Shown here piece after piece: positions 47,062-57,907 of a stretch of 64,000 nt of DNA. The position numbers were made by a program, and so were the translations under genes. Source of the stretch: Malassezia japonica (taxonomy: Eukaryota; Basidiomycota; Malasseziomycetes; Malasseziales; Malasseziaceae); the NCBI RefSeq assembly GCF_029542785.1, contig NC_083370.1, positions 1,178,001 through 1,242,000 on the forward strand, in the 5' to 3' direction. The notes beneath the pieces are model-generated. The model was not told the DNA's origin and ran no database searches. It saw only the letters and a program-made list of their open reading frames with translations. Each line of letters opens with the position of its first letter. The stretch's first letter is position 1.

Positions 47062-48904
47062 ATGAAGTATTTCCTGGGTGTGGATGTCGGCACAGGGTCC
47101 GCGCGTGCGGCGCTCATGGAAGAGGGCGGCCGGATCGTCGGGCAGGTCGCGCATAAGCTGAGTACGTGGAAGTACAAGAGCGACGACCGCCTGTACGAGC
47201 AGTCGGGCGACCAGGTCTGGGCGGCGATCGCACACTGCGTGCGCAGCGTCGTGCAGGAAGCCCAGGTCGACCCCGCGTCCGTCGCGGGCATCGGCTTTGA
47301 CGCGACATGCTCGCTTGTCGTGACGGATAGGAGCGGCAAGGCAATCAGCGTCACGCCGCGGGGCGAGCAGACCGCCGAGAGCGCCGAACGCAACGTGATT
47401 CTCTGGGCGGACCACCGTGCGGAGGACGAGGCAAAGGCGATCAACGCCACAGGGCACAAGGTCCTCAACTACGTCGGAGGTACCATGTCGCTCGAGATGG
47501 AGACGCCCAAGACGCTCTGGCTCAAGAAGAACATGGACGACGCCACATTTGCGAGCGCCATGTTCTTCGATCTGCCCGACTACCTGACGTACCGCGCGAC
47601 GGACGCCAAGGCGCGCTCCAACTGCAGCCTCGTGTGCAAGTACGGCTACATTCCGCCGGGCGTCGCTGGCAGCGAGCTCGGCTGGCAGCCAGACTTTCTC
47701 GAGGCCATCGGACTGGGGTCGCTCGCGGGAGACGACCAGTCGTTCGAGGCGCTCGGCGGCGTGCCGGGCCGCAATGGGCTCGTGCTCACCGCAGGCATGC
47801 CGGTCGGCGCGGGCCTTTCCGAGCGCGCGGCAAGCGAGCTCGGCCTTTTGCCACACACGCCTGTCGCCTCGGCGCTGATCGACGCCTATGCGGGGTGGGT
47901 CGGCACTGTGGCGGCCGTCGACGAGGCCAAGGCGGACGAAAAGACGACGCTGCACGACTCGCGCACGCGCCTCGTCGCGATCGCAGGCACCAGCACATGC
48001 TACTGTGTCCAGAGCGCCGATGGCGTGCGTGTCGACGGCGTCTGGGGGCCGTACAAGAACGCCGTCTTTCCCGACTTTTGGATGAACGAGGGTGGGCAGA
48101 GCTCGACCGGCCAGCTGATCGACTTTATCCTCGAGACGCACCCTGCCTATGCCGAGCTCCAGGCCGAGGCGGAGGAAAAGAAGACGAATGCGTTTGCGCT
48201 CCTCCAGGCCTCGCTCGAGGAGCAGGCGGCGGCCAAGGGCTACGATGCGTCGCTCGCCGGCCTGCTGCTGCTCGTCAAGCACATGCACATGTACCCCGAC
48301 TTTTACGGCAACCGTTCGCCACTTGCCGACTCGTCGCTGCGGGGTATGATGAGCGGTCTGTCGCTCGACCGGTCGCGCGCCGACCTCGCGCGCAAGTACC
48401 TCTTGACGCTCGAGGCGATCGCGCTGCAGACGCGCCACATTGTCAAGGAGATGAACGCGTCCGGCCACGCGATCGACGCTATTTACATGTCGGGCGGCGG
48501 CCAGGCCCGCAACCGCCTCCTGGCACAGCTCATTGCCGACGCGTGTGGCCTGCGTGTCCAGATGCCGGTCGAGGCGTCCGAGAGCGTCGTGACTGGCTCG
48601 GCAATCCTCGGGCAGCTCGCCGCCGAGATTACCGAAGAAAAGGCGAGCACGCGTGCGCCTAGCGCCGTGCTGACCACGCAAGACGAGGTCAACAAGCTCG
48701 GCACGCAGTACGCCGAGCGCCTGTGGCAGATCATGGCGAGCACGACCAAGGGAGGGCACTCGATCCACCCCGACGCCACGACCAAGATCAAGGCACTGCT
48801 CGATGCGAAATACAAGGTACGTCGCCCTATTAACCTAGATTTTCCGCGAGTGCATTGATCTGCAGCGCCGCTGGGCAAAGGACGTGGACGAGGCGCTGCG
48901 CTAG
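47062..48904 (+). CDS. FGGY-family carbohydrate kinase (ribulokinase-like, YDR109C type)
   Basis: Exons 47062-48816 and 48839-48904, 22-nt intron, 606 residues. Seen: phosphate-1 motif [41 protein letters not shown], the catalytic-base region, [10 protein letters not shown], and the adenosine motif [14 protein letters not shown]. The class includes fungal Ydr109c and human FGGY, reported to phosphorylate D-ribulose as metabolite repair. The second exon supplies only [16 protein letters not shown] and six more residues. The stop TAG shares the palindrome CTAG with the opposite-strand stop of the glucosylceramide synthase. Confidence 0.92.
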
Positions 48905-50452
48905 TCGGCAAGGCCACGGTCGCCCGACATGCGTGCGGCGCGTGCATCCTGCAGGATGCGGTAGCGCTTGCCGCGCCACGTCACCGTAGATCCGACCATC
49001 GCCCAGAGCCAGATGGGGAAGGCAAGTAGCTCGCGCATACACCACGCGCCGAAAAAGTACTTGCTCTCTGCATCGGGAAGGGGGTTGCCGCACCGCAGCG
49101 AGGACAGGACATGGATATCGACATAGTACCACGCCGCGAGGTGCAGCGCGTAAAAGAGCGAAAAGAGCGCATAGTACATCCGGCCATGCACCGCGCCAAT
49201 GAGCGGCACAAAGAGCCACGTATACAGGCCGATCCAGCCGCAGACGCCGGCCACCAAGCTCTCGGTCAGCGGCTCGAGATACGTCGCGGCAGGGACCATG
49301 TGACGGCGCACACGGATCCAGCGCATACGCCGCTTGGCGTATTCGGCAATCGTCTGGATATCGCCGACAGCGACATGCGCAACGTCCCCGGGTGAAATGC
49401 GGTGAGCAAGGTTCAGCGGCGCGCGCCATAGACTCAAAGCCAGCATGTTGTCCTCGGCAAGGTAGATGCCGAAGCGAGCGAGCGGCCGCGACGCGGTCTG
49501 CACGACGTCGTGCGACGGCGGCTGCATGTCGACAACGACCGATTCAGGTGCGCCCGCATCAGGCACGTCAAACGCACGGCTGCCGATCGCGTCGTCTCCG
49601 GCGCCTTTCTCTGCATCGTATGCGAAAAAGGTGTCCGGCACCTGGGCGAGGTCGCTCTTGCGGTACATGTTGCTCTTGCCCATCACGCAGCTATCGATCG
49701 CAACGGCATTAATAGCGAGGTACATCTTGGCATGCGTCGTGCTCAAGAACGCACGCTCAATGTGAGAGCCCCAGGTGTTGGCGGGCAGCACACCGAGGGG
49801 GACGTGGTGGACGAGGCCGACGCGCGCGCCGTGCGGCTGCCGGTGCAGCACCGCTGGCGGCGGGGACGGCGGCTGCATCATTAGCGCATCCACCGCGCGG
49901 CCCATCGCCTGAGGCGCAAGCCACACTTGGGAATCGACGACCCACACAATATCGTACTTGGCCTCGGCGTACGGCCGCACGAGATTGTTGATTTTAGGGT
50001 TCACACCGGAATCGGCCGCGCCTGAATTAGCATAATGACATACCGATGATGATGTTGCTCGCAATGTGGGGATAGCGCGCCACGACTTGGCGCGCGACCG
50101 GCAGGGCCTGGTCGGCGTCCGACATGACGCTCAGGAGCACCTCGAAGCGGTCGCTGGGGTATTGCTGCTCAAATAGCGAGCACAGGTTCGTAAACAGATT
50201 GCAGTCGAGACCGGCGAGGGGACGCAGCACCGACACGCCCGGCGCGGCACTCGACGGCTCGCTCGAGGCAAGAGGCGCATCTTCCCGCTCGCTCTCTGCA
50301 CAGATTGCCGAGAGGGGGGAACGGGGGTAGGGGTTGCCAAAGAGCTCATGCGCTACTTTCCATCCCAAAAGACAGATCGTCCAGATGGCAACGTACCACC
50401 CCAATGCACCCGCCGCAAGGACCGCTCCGAAGAGCTGTGCCCATCCGGCCAT
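48901..50452 (-). CDS. GCS1: Ceramide glucosyltransferase (glucosylceramide synthase)
   Basis: Exons 50452-50044 and 50021-48901, one 22-nt intron, 509 residues. N-terminal membrane anchor ([18 protein letters not shown]), GT2 core with [13 protein letters not shown] (D1), [13 protein letters not shown] (D2), [12 protein letters not shown] (D3) and the [12 protein letters not shown] motif ((Q/R)xxRW), followed by three C-terminal hydrophobic segments. The enzyme makes glucosylceramide from UDP-glucose on the cytosolic Golgi face. An in-frame ATG 63 bases upstream exists, but the hydrophobic anchor starts here. Divergent to IND1 with 57 bp between starts. Confidence 0.92.
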
Positions 50453-50509
50453 GCCGTTGTTAGGTGGAGGCAATCGGGAAATGCACAATTCGCCCAATTC
50501 TTTGCGACG

Positions 50510-51643
50510 ATGCATCTCGGCGGGGTCGCCCGCCTGGGTACTGCGGCACCGAGCGTGTGGCGGAGCCTGGTCACCAGTGCGAGAGTTGCACATGAGAATC
50601 CATTGGTACGTACCTATTCTTACGCAGGGCCTTCCGCGCAATAATGAACGCGTGCCACCGACCATGCCCCGGCGGGGGGGCGTCCAGGGTAAGCGGCCCA
50701 TTCCCCACGTCAAAAAGATCATTGCCGTGTCGAGTGGCAAGGGAGGGGTAGGCAAGAGCACGGTCTCTGCAAACCTGGCGCTCGGCCTCGCTGCGACCTC
50801 GTCCGAGGTCCTCGGGCGCCGTGCGCGTGTCGGTATTCTCGATCTAGACATCTTTGGGCCGAGTATTCCAAAGCTCATGCACCTCGAGGATATGGGCGAA
50901 CCGGAGCTCACAAAGCGTACGTGTTTCTACTCATGACAGAGGGTGCATTGATGCCTATGACGAACCACTCGATTCCGTGCATGTCGATGGGTTTTCTTTT
51001 GCCTCCGGCCGCCTCAGGCTCGAATGCGGATACGCCGGTCGTCTGGCGGGGCCTGATGGTCATGAAAGCCGTACAGCAGCTGCTGTTTGACGTCGACTGG
51101 CGCGCAGGCGTCTCGCCTGAAACCGATACCACTACGTCGGATTTGCCAGGACTCGATGCTTTGGTAATCGATATGCCGCCTGGCACCGGCGACGTCGCGC
51201 TGAGCCTGAGCCAGCTCGTGCAGGTCGACGGTGCAGTCGTCGTCAGCACGCCCCAGGACGTTGCGTTGACAGACGCACGCAAGGGAATTACCATGTTCCA
51301 AAAGGTCAATGTCCCGGTATGTACTGCTCTGCTAATCTAGATTCTCGGCCTCGTGCTCAACATGTCGCACTTTATTGCCCCGGACACAGGCGCGTCCTAC
51401 CCCATTTTTGGCTCTAGCGAAAAGTTTGATGCTTTGGCGACCCGCCTTAACGTGCCAGTGCTCGGCAAGTTGCCGCTCGAAATGCATGTGAGCCAAGGCG
51501 GCGATCATGGCGTACCGGAGGTGATCCGGCCGCGATCGACGACTGACCAGGTCGATCCGTCCCAAACCAGTCAGGGCGTATTTCTACACATTGCTCGCCA
51601 GACATGGAAACAACTACTCGAAACATCAGCAAAAGCTCATTGA
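50510..51643 (+). CDS. IND1: Mitochondrial Mrp/Nbp35-type P-loop protein, IND1/NUBPL-like, lacking the CxxC
   Basis: Exons 50510-50605, 50628-50916, 50940-51316, 51341-51643; introns 22, 23 and 24 nt; 354 residues. Exon 1 encodes an Arg/Ser-rich presequence ([10 protein letters not shown] through [10 protein letters not shown]), matching a mitochondrial target signal; the HENPLGLPR box is an IND1 trait. Deviant Walker [14 protein letters not shown], switch region [29 protein letters not shown] are all intact. The segment that should carry the 4Fe-4S-binding CPxC (after NMS-F) here reads [13 protein letters not shown], without either Cys. IND1 inserts Fe-S clusters into complex I, and the CxxC is normally required. 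See findings. Confidence 0.88.
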
Positions 51644-51768
51644 TTATTACATAGTTTTAAGTAAGATGCGCAGCATCCTGTTTAACATGAATATCACAAA
51701 TGGGCTAGAGCTTCTCCAAATGCCAAAACCCATTGCTCGGAAACCTGAAAAGGAAGGGCTGTGCTTGA

Positions 51769-53781
51769 TTACTTGGCTTTCTCCTTGCCCTGCTGGACAA
51801 CATTCTCGTTGGCCTGCGAGACAACGTTCTCACCGGTGTGGGGGAACTCGTTGTACGAAGGAGGAACGACGTTGCTCTTTTCCACCTGCTCGACTGCGCC
51901 GTCGTAAGTATTGTCGGACGCCATGCGGAAGGGGTTCTTTTCGGGCAGCTCATCGCTGACAACGTTCTGCGAACGGGGAAGGATCCAGTCCTTGACAAAC
52001 AGAGAACAGATCAGGACAAAGGCGCAGAAAACGATACCGGCCCACAGCGCATGTTCGGCAGCATCGTTGTACGCCTGAATCTGTCGCATGCCCAAATCGC
52101 TGGTACGTCCAACAGCGGGATCAGGTCCGTAGTTAGTAATGAAAGCCAGGATAACTGCCGCGGCACCCTGTTCATTAACGTTGGTGTACTCCATCAAAAA
52201 CTTCGGCCATTGAGCATTAACAATGGCATGGTAAATGGTAGTACCAATCGATTGGCCGATCAGTCCGCAAAGCATGACAACCGAAGTGACCATAGCAACG
52301 TCCTGGTGGCGAACCACAATTTGAGAAGAAATCGTGACAATCTCTCCGACAAATGCACCGCCCATACCCAAAATGATTTGCGGCCACACAGCTTGCACCA
52401 TAGTTGTACCTTGGTGACGGAAACGAATTAGAAGACCATATGCAACCAAACGAAGAACAGCACCAAAGACGAGCAGATACTTGAAACGACGAGTGTACCA
52501 AATAATAGCACCGCCAATAACACCGAAAAGCGTCAACGAAAGGGTGTCCGTGTAAGTAAAGTAGCCCGATTCCGGTGCAAGAGCGGACATTCCTAAAGTG
52601 TAGCTCCTCCACTGGAATAGCATCTGGAACGAAATGTTGAACGTCATAAAGTCGAAAAAGGCAATCACCATCGCCAACACCACGTCCGAGTTAAGCCAGC
52701 GGCGACGAATGAATGGGCGAGGCGAGACGTAAATTTCATAGAATGGAAGAGCGATGAGACACACGCCACCAACCACGAACAAGGCGATAATCCAAGGGGT
52801 CTTCCAAGCAACAGAGCCGGCTTGGAAAGAGGGGTTACCACCGCGATTCAGAGGGAGCAGGATGAAAATGAAGCCCACGAGCACCAGGACCATACCACCG
52901 ATGTCAGCATCCATGATAAACTCCTTTGCACCATGCAAGAAACCATGCCTGAGGTAGGGATGCACCGGAACCAATCCACTCTTCTTGGCTTTCCGCTCCA
53001 GATAAAAAAGAATGGAAACGATCGGCGACATAGCAACTGGCACAAGGAGACAAAACATGCCATAACCCCAGCGCCAATGATTCGTCGCGAGCGCACCATA
53101 AATTTGAGGACCAACTGCAAAAGTAATGAAAATAGGCATCGTGATAAAAGCAACACCAAAGGCCCTCATCCGTGCAGACAAAAAGTCGGCCATAATGACC
53201 CACATTACGATCTGCAGACCCGAGTTGCCAATCGATTGAAAGGCGATACCTGCAATCTGCGTGTCTGCATTTTGAGAGACAGCAAGGATAAGGAAACCCA
53301 AGACATAGAAGAAGAGAGTGATAATTGACGCTGAGAAACGTCCGTAGATATCAGCGAGCTTGCCAATCACAAGCTTTGCAACACCGACAATTACACCTTG
53401 GATCGCAGCTGCAGTGTAATAATCATTGAAGGAACCATTAACCTGGGTCACGGAAGTGTAAAGGTAAGATGACGTCGTAATGTTGTCCAACGCAAACACA
53501 AAGTACGCAACGATGAGTGATGCCATCATAATGTACCATGTCTTGCCAGTCAGTGCATAAGTTGCCTCGGCAATGGCAACACCAACTTGCTTGGCATCGT
53601 CATCATTCTTGATGTTGGCGCGAGCCTCATCGCTCACCTCGGCCGCATCAGGCAGCTTGGCCGGAGGCTTATCATCGACAACTGGCTCGGCTTCGTAGCC
53701 CTCCTGCTCAAAGAGAGGCCGGTGGACCTTCCAGATATTGCTCACAAAACTTCCAACTGCCGATGCCATCTTGACGGGCAC
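51769..53781 (-). CDS. Siderophore-iron transporter, MFS
   Basis: Single exon, 670 residues, about 14 hydrophobic segments. The family core FALDNITTSSYLYTSVTQVNG, KLADIYGRFSASII, QSIGNSGLQIVMWVIMADF, FGVAFITMPIFITFAVGPQI and RHQDVAMVTSVVMLCGLIGQSIG characterises the Sit1/Str1/MirB transporters, which import Fe3+-siderophore complexes. Start MPVKMASAVGSF; a second Met is 4 residues later. C-terminal tail is Asn/Glu-rich and hydrophilic. Base composition is clearly more AT-rich than most neighbours, including the third codon positions. Two elements expected for iron regulation lie upstream. Divergent to the sugar transporter across 1.2 kb. Confidence 0.9.
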   Translation of the reverse strand: MPVKMASAVGSFVSNIWKVHRPLFEQEGYEAEPVVDDKPPAKLPDAAEVSDEARANIKNDDDAKQVGVAIAEATYALTGKTWYIMMASLIVAYFVFALDNITTSSYLYTSVTQVNGSFNDYYTAAAIQGVIVGVAKLVIGKLADIYGRFSASIITLFFYVLGFLILAVSQNADTQIAGIAFQSIGNSGLQIVMWVIMADFLSARMRAFGVAFITMPIFITFAVGPQIYGALATNHWRWGYGMFCLLVPVAMSPIVSILFYLERKAKKSGLVPVHPYLRHGFLHGAKEFIMDADIGGMVLVLVGFIFILLPLNRGGNPSFQAGSVAWKTPWIIALFVVGGVCLIALPFYEIYVSPRPFIRRRWLNSDVVLAMVIAFFDFMTFNISFQMLFQWRSYTLGMSALAPESGYFTYTDTLSLTLFGVIGGAIIWYTRRFKYLLVFGAVLRLVAYGLLIRFRHQGTTMVQAVWPQIILGMGGAFVGEIVTISSQIVVRHQDVAMVTSVVMLCGLIGQSIGTTIYHAIVNAQWPKFLMEYTNVNEQGAAAVILAFITNYGPDPAVGRTSDLGMRQIQAYNDAAEHALWAGIVFCAFVLICSLFVKDWILPRSQNVVSDELPEKNPFRMASDNTYDGAVEQVEKSNVVPPSYNEFPHTGENVVSQANENVVQQGKEKAK

Positions 53782-54972
53782 AGCGGGATGAAGAAACGCT
53801 TCTGTACTTGCGCCTTGTTATATTCCTTGTTAATCTGATCGCAAAATATTTTGGTGTCCTTGCACAAACAAGGCTTAGCCAAGGAGTCCGAATTCGTCGA
53901 GCTGCGCTTGTACATAAACGCTAAGTATTGGGCGTAATTATCGTTAAACTGTTTTATTGCGTGTGATTGGCCAATCCTGCATTATCTGATCTTTCATTAA
54001 TAAAATACCCCCGAGCCAAGATCTTGATCAGCTTAGCGCACCAACGGTAAACATGGCACCGCGAAATTTTTGACTTTCATGATTGGCAAACACTGTCAAT
54101 AGCTAGATCGACGGAGTAAGGGGGTTGCTGAGCTGCAAGAGGATAATTCAAATTCAAGCGCGAAAACCCGACCACTCGACTGTGCCACTCCACATACCTG
54201 ACTAGACTATCCACAACCTTGTCACTGATGCCCTCTGATAGGAGTTATAGCCTACCCTTTTACAATTTATAGAAGGTATCATTAGCATGCTTTGGTGAAA
54301 GAAAAGTTTTCACTATACAAATCTAGCGGATCATATCAAGGAAGATGCCCAACATACTACCTGACCCTTTTAGGCACCATAGGAAACACTTCCACTTGAT
54401 CGCTTCACCTGACTGGAATGACACATGCGCAGTACGCCCAACATGCTGGCGCCCGCATTTTTCATTCAGCTAGGCGCTCACTGCCTTGCAGCTGGGGCGC
54501 CCCTTCCCCACGGATCTCATCTCTAGGCGGACACGTGTCTATTGTGGGCGTATATAGGATGACATCACCTCACGCCATTCCGTCTCGATTCAAGGGTTCC
54601 AGCCAAGACACCGTGTCGATGCCTCGTACAAACTGTGAAACTTTCATGAAATGCATACGCTGTATTGGCTAAAATGGATTACATAAAGTTATTGTGTGGC
54701 CCGCACATGAACTTGAATCAATCGCACGGGATTGGCTAAATTGCCTCGGGCATGCAATTAGCAACCTTTCCCTGCATTTCCGTTGTCATGCGGACCCTGT
54801 TGTGCATTAGTAGATGTGGGGGCGATTGGTCAGGCCACAGGGGCTATGGCATTAGGGTTGTGCATACCTAGCCCAACATTGAAGGCGGCGGCCGATTTGC
54901 CGAGTATTTTGTGGCACTGCTGGATCTGCCCTAAAACTTTGCCCTCTATTCACCACCTTGTATTTGTCTACC
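53782..54972. promoter_or_regulatory. 1.19-kb AT-rich divergent intergenic region
   Basis: No credible gene: the longest frame (54418-54672, 84 codons) shows no similarity. Contains several ATTGG/CCAAT boxes (53966-53975 palindromic; ATTGGCTAAA at 54663 and again at 54730, ATTGG at 54824) and GTGGGG or CCCCAC stretches near 54505 and 54817 of the type bound by Mig1/CreA. It probably serves both transporters. No RNA gene recognised. Confidence 0.55.
53966..53990. promoter_or_regulatory. Adjacent CCAAT palindrome and GATA-type iron-repressor site
   Basis: ATTGGCCAAT (53966-53975) followed six bases later by TTATCTGAT (53982-53990), whose complement ATCAGATAA matches the ATCWGATAA element of fungal GATA iron repressors (Urbs1, SRE, Fep1, Cir1). 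The pair is about 190-210 bp upstream of the siderophore transporter start, where such operators work; CCAAT complex plus HapX is the other known iron regulator. Assignment is by motif. Confidence 0.65.
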
Positions 54973-56839
54973 ATGCCTTTACACGGTACAGACATGGTCT
55001 CGGAACCTTCGAATGGATCTAATCCCGAAAAGAATGACGGTGCTATGGCTGTGGGCACGCACGATGCTGTCGTGCCCGGCAGAAACGATGCTACGGCGCC
55101 CGCCGAGAAGTTTGAGAAGGAGGATGACCCGAACGAGTATGTCAAGTACCTGGGCTTTTCGGGCACCAAGCTCAACCTCCTCATCGCAATCTGTGCTGGT
55201 GTTGGTTTCGTTTTGTTCGGTTATGACCAGGGTGTCATGGGCAGTTTACTGAACTTGCCGCCGTTCCAGGAACGGTTCCCAGAAATCAATGCCGATCTCG
55301 ACAAGGTTTACAACACTAGCCACTACTCGACTATGCAGGGTGCTGTTGTTGGTATTTACGAAATTGGCTGTTTCGCTGGCTCCGTCTCTTGTATCCTATG
55401 GGGTAACTACTTTGGTCGCCGCAAGATGATTTGGGGTGGCAGTCTGTACGTTATGATCTTTTGAATAAGCTAACCGCAACAGATTCATGACGCTTGGTGC
55501 TATTATCCAGACCATCGGCAACAATATTGTTTACCTTTGGGTTGGTCGTTTCATCGCTGGTATTGGTAACGGACAACACACTTCGACTGTAAGTTTACTC
55601 CCCGAAAAACGATGCTGACTTCAGATTCCCATGTGGCAGTCGGAGTGCTCGCCGCCTCATCGCCGTGGCATGCTTATCATGATTGAAGGATCTCTCATCA
55701 GTTTTGGTATCATGGTTTCATACTGGGTCGACTTTGCCTTGTTTTGGGTTTGGAAGGCCCGTGAACACTGGGACCATATCCCACACGTCAATGCGTCGTG
55801 GCAAGTGCCCATTGCATTCCAGATCGTGCTGGTTCTCCCCACCTTCCTCACTATTTGGATGCCCGAGAGTCCCCGTTGGCTTATGCTTCGTGGCAGGGAG
55901 AGGGAGGCCCGTCGCGTCCTCTCTGCTCTGGACGAAGTACCTCTCGGCGACCACTCTATTGATGTGCACATCTTTGAGATCAAACAGAGTCTCGAGATTT
56001 CCAGCAGCGTGCGCTTGCGCGATCTGTTCAAGCAAGGTGATGGTCACTACTTCCACCGCACTTGTCTTGCCTTTGTCGTCCAGATGTTCCAGCAAATCAG
56101 TGGTATTAACCTGATCACCTACTATGCCGGCACAATTTTCGAGAGCAGCATCGGCCTCAGCGACATTCAATCTCGTATTCTTGCTGCCTGCAACGGTACC
56201 GAGTACTTTTTGGCTTCAATCATCGCGATTTTCACTATCGAGAGGGTCGGCCGCAGGAAGCTCATGATCTGGACCGCGTTGGGTATGGCGTGTACGATGG
56301 GCATTCTTTGTGCGCTTTTGAGCCACAGGGCGCTTGAAATGTCTGGTTCGGAATATGACCCTGCAACCGCCCAAAACAAGGGCCCTGCTATCGCCGCTTG
56401 TGTCTTCCTCTTTGTCTTCAACTCGTTCTTCGCCATTGGATGGCTGGGCATGACGTGGCTGTACCCTGCCGAATGCACTCCTCTTCCCATTCGTGCACAA
56501 GCAAACGGTATCTCGACGAGTGCCAACTGGCTCTTCAACTTTATGGTCGTCATGATTACCCCCGTGGCGTTCTCCACGATCAACAACTACACCTATTTGA
56601 TCTTTGCTGCCATCAATCTTCTTATGGTCCCTGCCTCTTGGTGGATCTTCCCCGAGACGGCCGGCCGCAGTCTGGAAGAGATGGACCTGATCTTTGCCAA
56701 GTCCAGTTGCTGGAACCCCTACGATGTGGTGCGCATCGAGAAGAAGACTCCCCGCCGCTACGACAGGGACGGCAACCTGCGCGAGGACCCCGTTTCCGAG
56801 GTCGAGCAGCTCGCTGCCGTGGAGGACTTCCATCCCTGA
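54973..56839 (+). CDS. MFS sugar (hexose-type) transporter
   Basis: Exons 54973-55445, 55483-55588, 55625-56839; introns 37 and 36 nt, longer than the 22 nt common elsewhere; 597 residues. Motifs: GFVLFGYDQGVMGSLL in TM1, GRRKMIWGGS (GRR motif A), GRFIAGIGNGQHTSTIPMWQ (signature 2), PESPRWLMLRGRE, and YPAECTPLPIRAQANGISTS in TM10; C-terminal FPETAGRSLEEMD. This is the sugar-porter family of 12 helices; the specific sugar is unknown. Codon choice leans to U/C third positions typical of strong expression. Shares a long AT-rich promoter with the siderophore transporter. Confidence 0.9.
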
Positions 56840-57006
56840 TCGCGCACTGTCTCCATTTCCGGGTTCCGGTAATATACCAACAACGGCTTCCGCCTCGACT
56901 CTGACTTCACACGCTTTCTCCACATTCGTGGCGACTTGTTTTTAATAGTCTCCACTAATGAACCGATAGGATTCTCAAGCAACGGTGCCTCACTGGATCG
57001 GCCGAG

Positions 57007-57012
57007 CACGTG
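57007..57012. promoter_or_regulatory. CACGTG E-box upstream of the VOC gene
   Basis: Perfect CACGTG 47 bp before the ATG at 57059, in the 219-bp gap after the sugar transporter. Nothing else recognised in that gap. Confidence 0.3.
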
Positions 57013-57058
57013 TGGAGACTCCACTGCCGCACACTGGGCACGTTGGGGCTGATCGACC

Positions 57059-57768
57059 ATGTCGAATCCATGGCGCGAGACACGAGGCTACTCGTTCCAC
57101 TCGATATGCCTCCAAGTGAAGGATATTGAGGAAAGTGTTATGTTTTATCAAGAGGTTTTTGGTAGGTATCCCCAGTCGTGCTCATATCAGGCATGGATAT
57201 CGCACGCGAAGTCGTGATGGGGTACGTCACGCGCTCATGGTCCCATTAACCCAGTAAAATTTACAAGGTCTGGCTCCAGTTCCCGGCGAACAAAAAGTCG
57301 GACCTATTTGGGCATGCAAGCTCTCTGATCGAGCTGGTCCAGCAGAAGTAGGTGGTGCAACTGGCGCTGACGCAGGGGCACGGAAAGCGACGACAATTTC
57401 CAGGTGCAGCACCCGCCGACTGTACGTGTCGCGTCTCACGCAGGGATTCCACCATATTTGTTTTAGCATCCCTGATATTACGCACGCACGACACCGTCTC
57501 GAATCGCTGGGCGTCGAGCTGGTGGACATTGGCACGCCCAAGAAGTACGTCGCCTGGCTGACCCAGTGACATTATTGTCCTCAAGGACCCCGACGGCTAT
57601 CCCATCCAGCTCCTCAGTCAAGACTTTGACAAGCACGAGGAGCTCGAGCAAGCATGCCGCGAGGTCGTGATGGATGGCGCACAGCAGGCCATGGAGGACA
57701 TCAAGCAGGACAACAACCCCATTACGTTGGAAGAAGCCGGTCTATACCATCCCTCGAAAGCCACATAG
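57059..57768 (+). CDS. VOC-fold protein related to glyoxalase I
   Basis: Six exons: 57059-57161, 57191-57221, 57255-57347, 57376-57421, 57444-57544, 57567-57768; introns 29, 33, 28, 22, 22 nt; 191 residues. Joining them gives one VOC module pair: SICLQVKDIEESVMFYQEVFGM, SLIELVQQKGTESDD, GFHHICFSIPDITHARHRLE and VLKDPDGYPIQLLSQD, closely paralleling glyoxalase I in order and spacing. Of the four metal ligands, Glu (IELV) and His (GFHHIC) are in place; the first position reads Ser (with a preceding His) and the last, normally the catalytic Glu, is Gln (YPIQLL). Function as methylglyoxal glyoxalase is therefore unsure. C-terminal 50 residues are acidic and helical. Confidence 0.78.
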
Positions 57769-57907
57769 CTGTTTACTAGTTATGCTAATGACTCCGGCAA
57801 TTCCTTTTCAAAATAATACATCGAGAACAGGACGGCATCTGAAACAGTGATCCAAAAAATTAGGTAGGGAGGGTCTGCTCCTGCCAGACACCGAGGCCGT
57901 GCACCCT

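Noticed and set aside
54418..54672. 84-codon frame in the AT-rich intergenic region.
   Set aside because: No similarity, poor context and overlaps CCAAT and CCCCAC elements; length is expected by chance in 1.2 kb.
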